A DNA stretch of 13,726 bases from Anaerolineae bacterium (GTDB lineage Bacteria; Chloroflexota; Anaerolineae; B4-G1): contig JALWUZ010000597.1 in the NCBI GenBank assembly GCA_027079895.1, positions 1 to 13,726 on the forward strand, written 5' to 3'. Shown piece by piece: positions 7,701 to 12,767 of the stretch. Position numbers and translations under genes: made by a program. The notes below the pieces were generated by a model. The model did not search any database. It saw nothing but the letters and a program-made list of their open reading frames with translations, and was not told where the DNA came from. Position 1 is the first letter of the stretch, and each line of letters opens with the position of its first letter.

Positions 7701-9118
7701 TCGTGCTCACCCAGATTCCGGCAGCCCAACGGTGGGAGTTCATCCCCTTGCTTGATGATGATCTCGCCCCAGGACAACAGTTCCATCCAATCACGGAGCC
7801 CGTTGGCGACGTAGTCCAGATTGGTAGCGGCCGGGTGCTCCATCAGCGAAGGTACCCCCTCGGCCATCCACTCGTACCGGATACTGCACAGCAGTTCCCC
7901 GTTGGGCCCGCTGTGATTCTCGAACAGGACTACGCGGCACACGCCGGCGGTCTCACCGATATGGCGCAGTACCTGGGGCAGTGAGACGGCCAGGTTGCTC
8001 TCCTTCAACAAAAGTTGAGACACCTCCGCTACACAGCGCAGGAAACGCTCCCGGAGATACAGCATCTCCTCGGTGTGTTTCTGCTCGGTGATGTCCCGTA
8101 GCACCAGGAGATGTCCGATCGCCCTGTGCCGTCGGTCGTAGAACGGCGAGACGCGCACCTCACAGAGCCGCTCTCCGTTCGGGCCTTCCAGGTTGAGTTC
8201 GGCGCGGAACTCCGGCGATTCACGCGCCCCTTGAGCGACCCATTCCTCCCAGGCCGGCAGTATCTCCCCACACGGCCTCCCGATGGCCTCGAACATATCG
8301 CAGCGGAAGAAGCGGCAGGCGGAGGGGTTCAAGTCTCGGATGCGCCCGTCCATATCCACTATGACCACCCCGTCGCTCATCCAGTCCACGACGGCGTTGC
8401 GGGCCGCCAGCATCACGTCCAACATCTGCACGTCGGACAGCCCCCAGACGAACGCCATGACCGCCGGCAGGAACAACAGCGGCGTAGGGTCGAGATAGGA
8501 AAGAAGAGCCGGTTGGAACACGTAGAGCGCATTGCCCACCAGGGGGAGTAACACCGTCAGGAGCGGCAGGATGGCTTTGCGCCGGTACAAAGGAAGGCCG
8601 GGACCCCGCGCTCGCCTGACCATTAAGTACACACTCACCAGCAGCAAAGCATAGGAGTAGGCCACCGCGACCCAGAACCAGGGGGCGTGCTCCAACACCA
8701 GCACGCTCAGCGGCCCGACGGCCTTCAAGGTGATGGAATGCCACATCAGGTGATGGTGCTCATTCGTCCAGGCCAGGATGACCGTCAGGAGGGGGATAAT
8801 GCTCAACAGTCCCAGCCGTCTCCTCGTCATCCAGTGCGACATTCCGAGGTGCCGGAAGGTGAAGGCTATCCAGATGACCGGTATGGCGGCTATGCTGACC
8901 TGTTGCACCAGCAGCCAGAAGCGGGTGGCGGCGAAGGTGCTCGCTATCAGGCCGAAAGCGTGACTCATCGCCCACCAGGCAGCGGTCAGGGTCAAGAGGA
9001 AGAACGGAATCGCCGCCGGCAGTTGCCTGCGTCTCCACACGTAGGCCGCCAGACCTATGGAGGCGGTCGCCGTGATAGGCAGCACCGACAAGTACACCAA
9101 GTAGACCCAATTTGCCAT
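4739..9118 (-). CDS. Membrane sensor histidine kinase: 7TM-PAS-5xGAF-HisKA-HATPase
   Basis: Very large (1459 residues) two-component sensor. Residues 1-235 hold about seven hydrophobic helices and match the 7TM sensor module of histidine kinases. A PAS domain follows at about 240-345 (MSDGVVIVDMDGRIRDLNPSA, closing with LLVLRDITEQK). Five GAF domains lie in tandem at about 365-525, 540-690, 707-855, 873-1028 and 1045-1197, several ending with the IENARLF-type linker helix. The dimerisation domain carries the phospho-acceptor His1231 in VSHELRTPL. The ATPase has the N box (DNLLGNAAKF, 1343-1352), G1 (DTGVGIP, from Asp1376), F box (FERFYQVD) and G2 (GGVGLGLALV, 1405-1414). All catalytic residues are present, so it should be active. 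There is no receiver domain and no response regulator gene in the window, so the partner is elsewhere. The ligand is unknown. The ATG at 9118 has a weak GAGAGG site eight to nine bases upstream and gives the expected N-terminal helix. Confidence 0.95.
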   Translation of the reverse strand: MANWVYLVYLSVLPITATASIGLAAYVWRRRQLPAAIPFFLLTLTAAWWAMSHAFGLIASTFAATRFWLLVQQVSIAAIPVIWIAFTFRHLGMSHWMTRRRLGLLSIIPLLTVILAWTNEHHHLMWHSITLKAVGPLSVLVLEHAPWFWVAVAYSYALLLVSVYLMVRRARGPGLPLYRRKAILPLLTVLLPLVGNALYVFQPALLSYLDPTPLLFLPAVMAFVWGLSDVQMLDVMLAARNAVVDWMSDGVVIVDMDGRIRDLNPSACRFFRCDMFEAIGRPCGEILPAWEEWVAQGARESPEFRAELNLEGPNGERLCEVRVSPFYDRRHRAIGHLLVLRDITEQKHTEEMLYLRERFLRCVAEVSQLLLKESNLAVSLPQVLRHIGETAGVCRVVLFENHSGPNGELLCSIRYEWMAEGVPSLMEHPAATNLDYVANGLRDWMELLSWGEIIIKQGDELPPLGCRNLGEHEIRAVLLIPLFVFDSWHGFVGLHICDQEREWLPEEISLLRVAAGDIASSIERDLSRSRSEALTEAVAAITSTLEFEQILDRILEQVGRVIPNDAANVMLVEDGNARIVRWRGYERFGVEDFVARLVLPLDSTPNLRRMADTREPMVIPDTHAYAEWVRIPEQEWLRSYASAPIVVRDEVVGFLNVDSAIPGFFSVEHLAPLRTFAGYAAAAIENARLFDSLRHRVTELEAIRRAGLALASSLDLHTVLEIILHNTFVLLDDVFDAHIFLYDDDQLTFGAAMWADGESKEPWAEPRPNGLTYNVARGGKTIVVPDISKHPLFADVSPQWEGAIVGLPLTIGSRVVGVMNVAYHQPRTFSEAELDALRSLADQAAVAIENARLFQAEQRQTRRLALLADIANIIASTLDADEMLQQAAQSVQRHFPYKMVMFFLVMDDEKSLLQLRGYAGTLEADDVSDEALLTPGLYIQSVEVGVVGHTVRTGKPYYAPDTLADPHYFYIDSWARSELCVPIVDEGGVIGALDVESDQLDAFDEYDISLLEAVADTIATGLRNVRLYEESRRRVRELTLLNQISARLGESRDVDEIINAVLEGVYELLDLDRAFFITADRKANRWWVSHEKLDPELRAVLGTQATFDDVAVEAGTLMSGQPFVASSVEADPRLARDLYRALKIQSLVLVPVRVKTDLRGALGAATGRRQHTWQPDEVRLLEGMAHQLELALENATLIEEAYRRNAELEDALARQEELDRLKDEFIQNVSHELRTPLALILGYAEMLAAGDLGELRPEQQKPVEIISRRSRMLSRLVEDITLILEAEASPPDPQIIHLGQLALDAVDDFQVAAERAGLTLTAEVSPDLPPVRCVPTYLRRVLDNLLGNAAKFTPEGGRITLRVWQDGEYIALAVSDTGVGIPPDKLERIFERFYQVDGSARRKYGGVGLGLALVKEIAEAYGGRVDVESTVGQGSTFTVWLPAVAEVTRPSATDDTTEV
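4742..4748 (-). promoter_or_regulatory. Ribosome binding site of the SDR gene, inside the kinase 3' end
   Basis: The minus strand reads GGAGGTG at 4748-4742, with eight bases between GGAGG and the SDR ATG at 4735. The site lies within the final codons of the kinase gene and next to its TGA (4741-4739). Ribosomes finishing the kinase could therefore reinitiate directly. It also supports the chosen SDR start. Confidence 0.75.
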
Positions 9119-9162
9119 CGCGTCAGCCTCTCTACCCGCCCTGCGAGAGTAAACTGAGCGGT

Positions 9163-9191
9163 ATTATATCCCAACAGTGGAAAAATGCCCA
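9163..9191 (-). promoter_or_regulatory. Predicted promoter of the kinase-SDR-membrane protein unit
   Basis: On the minus strand TGGGCA (9191-9186, four of six consensus bases) lies 17 bp before a perfect TATAAT (9168-9163). Initiation would be near 9156, leaving a leader of about 38 nt. The -35 box sits two base pairs from that of the divergent yacL promoter. Confidence 0.6.
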
Positions 9192-9193
9192 TT

Positions 9194-9221
9194 TTGACTT
9201 TTGGCGTGAATGTGTTAATAT
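9194..9221 (+). promoter_or_regulatory. Predicted promoter of the yacL-cysS-rlmB operon
   Basis: TTGACT (9194-9199, five of six consensus) is followed after 16 bp by TAATAT (9216-9221, four of six) with a TG at 9213-9214 forming an extended -10. The surroundings are AT-rich, unlike the rest of the window. Initiation near 9228 would give a leader of about 245 nt before the yacL ATG, unusually long here and consistent with leader-based control. Confidence 0.6.
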
Positions 9222-9248
9222 ATTGCCGCAACCGAATCAGCCCCCGTC

Positions 9249-9277
9249 ATCGGCGTTATCCGGCCTCATCCGGCGTA
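9249..9277 (+). repeat. Three phased short direct repeats in the yacL leader
   Basis: Three consecutive units begin at 9249, 9258 and 9268: ATCGGCGTT, ATCCGGCCTC and ATCCGGCGTA. They share ATC(C)GGC and recur every 9-10 bp, about one DNA helical turn. They lie about 20-50 bp downstream of the predicted yacL start site. Phased repeats of this kind can be operators, but no regulator is identified and chance in GC-rich DNA is possible. Confidence 0.4.
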
Positions 9278-9294
9278 GATTTATTCCATTCATT

Positions 9295-9397
9295 GTGCCG
9301 CAGACTGTAGGGACAACCGACGCTGGCCTTGTCGGGTGCAGGGCCCGTCCCAGGTGAGGGCCTTCGAGTTCGGGTCTCTCACCTGTTTTTGCGGCAC
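9295..9397 (+). other. Structured leader RNA domain upstream of yacL
   Basis: Several complementary segments nest in this 103-nt stretch. A perfect 8-bp closing helix pairs GTGCCGCA (9295-9302) with TGCGGCAC (9390-9397). Inside it GGGAC (9310-9314) pairs with GTCCC (9347-9351) and encloses CCGAC/GTCGG (9317-9321 with 9331-9335). A separate long hairpin lies at 9351-9385. The result is a closed three-way-junction-like RNA domain between promoter and gene. I do not recognise it as SRP RNA, tmRNA, 6S RNA or a named metabolite riboswitch. It could be the 5' part of a T-box leader, though Stem I hallmarks (specifier loop, AG bulge) were not found. Pairing was judged by eye, without energy calculation. 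Confidence 0.5.
9351..9390 (+). terminator. Terminator-like hairpin with U5 tract inside the yacL leader
   Basis: CAGGTGAG (9351-9358) is perfectly complementary to CTCACCTG (9378-9385), with further partial pairing inside the loop, and is followed at once by TTTTT (9386-9390). This is the form of an intrinsic terminator. It lies about 80 bp upstream of yacL and downstream of its promoter, so it could cause premature termination (attenuation) or end a small RNA. The U tract is short and its last base joins the 9390-9397 strand, so a role as a structural stem (for example T-box Stem III) is equally possible. Confidence 0.45.
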
Positions 9398-9405
9398 GGC
9401 ACCTT

Positions 9406-9469
9406 AAAGTGGTACCGCTCTCCTCTGGCGCACCCCCGCCGGCGGGGAACGGATCATAGAACAGGAGGA
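9406..9469 (+). promoter_or_regulatory. Candidate T-box element with Shine-Dalgarno sequestrator (translational type)
   Basis: AAAGTGGTACCGC (9406-9418) matches the T-box core AGGGUGGNACCGCG at most positions, with GTGGTACCGC exact. In T-boxes UGGN pairs with the NCCA end of an uncharged tRNA. Directly after it, TCCTCT (9421-9426) can pair with GGAGGA (9464-9469), the yacL ribosome site. Between them is a self-complementary hairpin CCCCGCCGGCGGGG (9434-9447). No U-rich terminator follows, so control would be of translation, as known for actinobacterial ileS T-boxes. The variable base is U, which pairs with discriminator A73; bacterial tRNA-Cys has U73, so the link to cysS is not straightforward. 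Position in front of an operon with a synthetase gene supports the call; the missing Stem I weakens it. Confidence 0.45.
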
Positions 9470-9472
9470 CTT

Positions 9473-10531
9473 ATGAGCACAGAATTTATCTCGCGCATTG
9501 TCGGTATGATTATCTCGGCCATCGGAGGAGTGTTCTTCGGCATCGGCGTTGCGGCGCGAATCGGCGGCCCCCCTTACCGCTACGCGGCCATCTTTCTCCT
9601 GGTCGGAGCCCTCATCGGCCTGGTGCTGACCCCCTACATCACGGTGCGCCCCTTCATGGCCCTGCGCCGTCGCATTCGGCAGACCCCGGCCCAGCAACTC
9701 CTGGCGGCCATCATCGGCCTGGTCGTGGGACTGATCATCGCGGCCCTACTGGCCTTCCCGCTCTCGATGCTTCCCCCGCCGTTCAGCCAGGTATTCCCCT
9801 TCGTCGCCGCGTTGCTCTTCGGCTACCTGGGGATTGTGGTGATGACCACCCGGCAGCACGACATCTTCGCCCTCGTGCGCGGCCAACTGCCCAGTCGCGG
9901 CGGCGGCGATAAGGGCAAGGACTGTTCCGACCGCCGTCCGGTGCTGCTCGATACCAGCGTCATCATTGACGGGCGCATAGCCGACATCAGCCGCACCGGC
10001 TTCATCGAGGGGGAGATGCTGGTGCCGCGCTTCGTGTTGAACGAGTTGCAGCACATCGCCGACTCCTCCGACTCCCTGCGGCGCAATCGCGGACGGCGCG
10101 GCCTGGACATGCTCCGCCGCCTACAAAACGAATCGGTCACGCCGGTGCGCGTCACCGATATGGACATCGAGGGCGTGCGGGAGGTGGACGACAAACTAGT
10201 CCTGCTCGCCAAACAACTCCACTGTCCCATCGTCACCAACGACTACAACCTCAACCGCGTCGCCGAGTTGCAGGGCATTCGGGTACTCAACATCAACGAA
10301 CTGGCGAACGCCGTCAAAGCCCTCTTCCTCCCCGGCGAGTCGCTGGACGTCAAAATCGTCCAGGAGGGGAAAGAGGTCGGTCAGGGAGTGGGCTATCTCG
10401 ACGATGGCACGATGGTCGTCGTCGAGGACGGCAAGCCCTACATTGACCGGGAGGTACACGTCACCGTGACCAAAGTATTGCAGACCGCCGCCGGTCGGAT
10501 GTTGTTCGCCAGGCTGTCCACAGGGCGGTAA
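9473..10531 (+). CDS. yacL: YacL-like integral membrane PIN/TRAM protein
   Basis: 352 residues. The N-terminus has about four hydrophobic helices (about 8-30, 37-57, 77-97 and 107-125). A PIN nuclease-like domain at about 155-275 follows, with the acidic residues of the family in LLDTSVIIDGRI (Asp160), LNELQ (Glu191), DDKLVLLAKQL (Asp239/240) and TNDYNLN (Asp257). A TRAM domain, a likely RNA-binding beta-barrel, lies at about 285-345. This is the architecture of Bacillus YacL, whose exact role is not settled; membrane-associated RNA cleavage or RNA binding is inferred. The ATG at 9473 has a strong AGGAGGA site (9463-9469) and starts just before TM1. An in-frame TTG at 9329 is upstream but has no support. 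It is the first gene of the operon, 17 bp before cysS, as in Firmicutes where yacL lies near cysS and rlmB. Confidence 0.92.
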   Translation: MSTEFISRIVGMIISAIGGVFFGIGVAARIGGPPYRYAAIFLLVGALIGLVLTPYITVRPFMALRRRIRQTPAQQLLAAIIGLVVGLIIAALLAFPLSMLPPPFSQVFPFVAALLFGYLGIVVMTTRQHDIFALVRGQLPSRGGGDKGKDCSDRRPVLLDTSVIIDGRIADISRTGFIEGEMLVPRFVLNELQHIADSSDSLRRNRGRRGLDMLRRLQNESVTPVRVTDMDIEGVREVDDKLVLLAKQLHCPIVTNDYNLNRVAELQGIRVLNINELANAVKALFLPGESLDVKIVQEGKEVGQGVGYLDDGTMVVVEDGKPYIDREVHVTVTKVLQTAAGRMLFARLSTGR

Positions 10532-10548
10532 ATCGAACGGAGGACAAG

Positions 10549-12012
10549 ATGAGCCTGCACGTCTACAACTACCTGACCCGCCAGAAAGAACCCTTCGAGC
10601 CTCTTCACCGGGGGCGGGTGATGATGTACGCCTGCGGCCCGACAGTCTACGACCACCCCCACCTGGGGCACGCCAAGACCTACGTCGCGATGGACGTAAT
10701 CGTGCGCTACCTGCGCTATTCGGGTTACAAAGTGCGCTACGTCCAGAACATCACCGACGTGGGCCACATCCTGGACACCGGCGAGGACCGGATTATCAAG
10801 GGAGCGCGTCGGGAACGGGTTGAGCCGATGGAGTTGGTGGAGACTTACACCCGTTCCTACTTCGAGGACATGGACGCCCTGGGGGTGGTGCGCCCGGACA
10901 TCTCCCCCCGCGCCAGTTGTCACATCATTGACCAGATCGAGATCATCAAAGTCCTGCTGAAGAAAGGCTACGCCTACGAGACCCCCAGCGGGGATGTCTA
11001 CTTTTCGGTGGAGAAGTTCCCCGACTACGGCAAACTCTCCCGGCGCAAGTTGGAGGATATGATCGCCGGGGCGCGGGTCGAGGTGCGGGAGGAAAAGAGA
11101 CATCCCGCCGACTTCGCGCTCTGGAAACACGCCGAACCGGAACATATCCTCCGCTGGCCCTCCCCCTGGGGAGTGGGCTACCCCGGCTGGCACATCGAAT
11201 GCACCGCGATGTCCACCAAGTACCTGGGGGAGACCTTCGACATTCACGGCGGCGGGGTGGACAACATCTTCCCCCACAACGAGTGCGAAATCGCCCAGTC
11301 CGAAGCCGCTACCGGCAAACCCTTCGCCCGCTACTGGCTGCTGACCGGCTCCCTCACCGTTGACGGGGTGAAGATGAGCAAGAGCCTGGGCAACTTCCTC
11401 ACCATCAAGGACGCCCTCAAACTCTACCGCCCGGAGGCGTTGCGCTTCTTCGTCCTGTCGAGCCACTACCGTAGCCCCGTTGACTTCAGCCGCGACTCCC
11501 TGCTGGCCGCCGAACGGGGCGTCGAGCGGCTGCACAACACCGTGCGGGCCCTGCGGGCGCGGCTACAGGAGGCCGTCCCCTCCGCCGGCACCGCCGACCT
11601 GTCCTACATCACCGACTTGGACCCCCATCGGGACGCCTTCATCGAGGCGATGGACGACGACTTCAACACCCCCAAGGCGATCGCGGCCCTCTTCGACCTG
11701 AACCGCGAGGTGAACAACCTGTTGAACTCCGGGCGTCCGCTGCGACGCGGCACCCTGGCCGCCATTGACCGCCTCTACCGCGACCTGGGCGGCAAAGTGC
11801 TCGGCCTCATCCCCGACGACCTGTCCGGTGAGGCCGGCGGCGAGGTGCTCTCCGGCCTGATGGAGATCATCCTGGACATCCGGCGGCAGTACCGGCAGGC
11901 GAAGGACTGGGAGCGGGCCGACGACCTGCGCTATCGGCTCTCGCAACTGGGCATCATCCTCGAAGACCACGCCGACGGCACCTCCTGGCGGGTGGAGCGC
12001 AGGATCGAATGA
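10549..12012 (+). CDS. cysS: Cysteinyl-tRNA synthetase
   Basis: Class I synthetase of 487 residues that charges tRNA-Cys in the cytosol. Its HIGH motif is HLGH at 38-41 and its KMSKS motif is intact at 275-279. Zinc ligands used for cysteine selection are visible at Cys29 (YACGPTVYD), Cys218 (HIECTAMS), His243 and Glu247 (FPHNECEIAQSE). GVDNIFPHNE and DDDFNTPKA are further family signatures, and the C-terminal helical anticodon region is complete. The ATG has a GGAGGA site at 10539-10544. The stop overlaps the rlmB start (ATGA), implying coupled translation. No promoter is obvious in the 17-bp gap after yacL, so expression should depend on the upstream leader. Confidence 0.98.
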   Translation: MSLHVYNYLTRQKEPFEPLHRGRVMMYACGPTVYDHPHLGHAKTYVAMDVIVRYLRYSGYKVRYVQNITDVGHILDTGEDRIIKGARRERVEPMELVETYTRSYFEDMDALGVVRPDISPRASCHIIDQIEIIKVLLKKGYAYETPSGDVYFSVEKFPDYGKLSRRKLEDMIAGARVEVREEKRHPADFALWKHAEPEHILRWPSPWGVGYPGWHIECTAMSTKYLGETFDIHGGGVDNIFPHNECEIAQSEAATGKPFARYWLLTGSLTVDGVKMSKSLGNFLTIKDALKLYRPEALRFFVLSSHYRSPVDFSRDSLLAAERGVERLHNTVRALRARLQEAVPSAGTADLSYITDLDPHRDAFIEAMDDDFNTPKAIAALFDLNREVNNLLNSGRPLRRGTLAAIDRLYRDLGGKVLGLIPDDLSGEAGGEVLSGLMEIILDIRRQYRQAKDWERADDLRYRLSQLGIILEDHADGTSWRVERRIE

Positions 12013-12767
12013 GGAACGCCATCCAGGTGCTCTACGGGCGGCATGCCGTCCACGAGGCCCTGCGTGCCGGACGACGGCGGGCCTACAAACTGATCCTGGC
12101 CGAAGGCGTCCGCGAGACGGGCGTCATCGGCCAGATTCTTCTTCTGGCCCGCCGCGCGGGGCTCAAAGTGGTGCGCACCGACCGGCAGAACCTCGAACTC
12201 GTCGGCGACGTCAATCACCAGGGCGTCCTCCTGGAGGCCGCGCCCTACCCCTACGTCGCCCTGGACGCGCTGCTGGACGCGCCCGCCGACAGGCCGCCGG
12301 TGCTGCTCCTGCTCGACCTGCTGCAAGACCCCCAGAACGTGGGGACGCTGTTGCGCACGGCGGAGGCGGTCGGGGTGCAGGGGGTGATTATCCAACGGAA
12401 GCGGGCGGTGGGCATCACTCCGGCGGTGGTACGCGCCTCCGCCGGGGCTGTGGAGCACCTCCGCATCGCCCAAGTGACCAATCTGGCGCACGCGATCGCC
12501 ACGCTCAAACAGCACGACTTCTGGGTCGCCGGCCTGGAGGCCGCGCCGACGGCGCAGCGGTACGACGAGGCCGACTTGAGCGTCCCGCTGGCCCTGGTCG
12601 TCGGCAGCGAGGGGCGGGGACTGCGCCGCCTGGTGCGGGAGCGGTGCGATTTCCTGCTCTCCCTGCCGATGGTGGGCCGGGTCTCGTCGCTGAACGCGGC
12701 GGTGGCGGGCTCCGTCGTGCTCTACGAAGCCTTCCGCTCGCGCCGCCCCACCGAGACGCCGACGTGA
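12009..12767 (+). CDS. rlmB: RlmB-like 23S rRNA (Gm2251-type) 2'-O-methyltransferase, SpoU/TrmH family
   Basis: 252-residue SPOUT methyltransferase, expected to use S-adenosylmethionine to methylate a 2'-OH in 23S rRNA. An N-terminal RNA-binding part (about 1-85, starting with VLYGRHAVHEAL) precedes the knotted domain. Motif 1 is DPQNVGTLLRTA at 107-118 (Asn110, Arg116). Motif 2 is VVGSEGRGL at 197-205 (Glu201). Motif 3 is LPMVGRVSSLN at 219-229 (Ser227, Asn229). The catalytic residues are all there. The length and N-terminal domain suit RlmB, and the place after cysS matches the Firmicute order cysS-mrnC-rlmB. A tRNA-specific TrmH-type enzyme is possible but less likely. It overlaps cysS by four bases and the next gene by four bases. 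Confidence 0.88.
   Translation: MRNAIQVLYGRHAVHEALRAGRRRAYKLILAEGVRETGVIGQILLLARRAGLKVVRTDRQNLELVGDVNHQGVLLEAAPYPYVALDALLDAPADRPPVLLLLDLLQDPQNVGTLLRTAEAVGVQGVIIQRKRAVGITPAVVRASAGAVEHLRIAQVTNLAHAIATLKQHDFWVAGLEAAPTAQRYDEADLSVPLALVVGSEGRGLRRLVRERCDFLLSLPMVGRVSSLNAAVAGSVVLYEAFRSRRPTETPT

Noticed and set aside
6437..7984. 515-residue open frame on the plus strand inside the kinase gene
   Set aside because: It is a shadow of the GAF-coding region: His/Gln/Arg-rich, no recognisable domain, no ribosome site. The kinase frame on the minus strand is unambiguous.
5000..9000. GAF array as a recent internal duplication
   Set aside because: The five GAF domains align only in general pattern (IENARLF-like ends, hydrophobic spacing); no near-identical DNA repeats were seen.
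9295..9397. SRP RNA, tmRNA, 6S RNA or a tRNA fragment in the yacL leader
   Set aside because: The SRP core GGAAGGAAGCAGCC, a tmRNA-like T arm with CCA end and a tRNA cloverleaf were not found. The TTCGAGT near 9363 resembles a T loop but has no matching 5-bp stem.
9329..9472. Upstream extension of yacL from a TTG at 9329
   Set aside because: It would run through the leader hairpins and T-box-like motif. It gives an Arg/Pro-rich tail before TM1 and lacks the strong ribosome site found before the ATG at 9473.
10438..11535. 365-residue minus-strand frame opposite cysS
   Set aside because: Antisense shadow of cysS, whose HIGH and KMSKS motifs fix the coding strand. Similar shadows occur opposite serS (1467-2339) and asnS (137-889).
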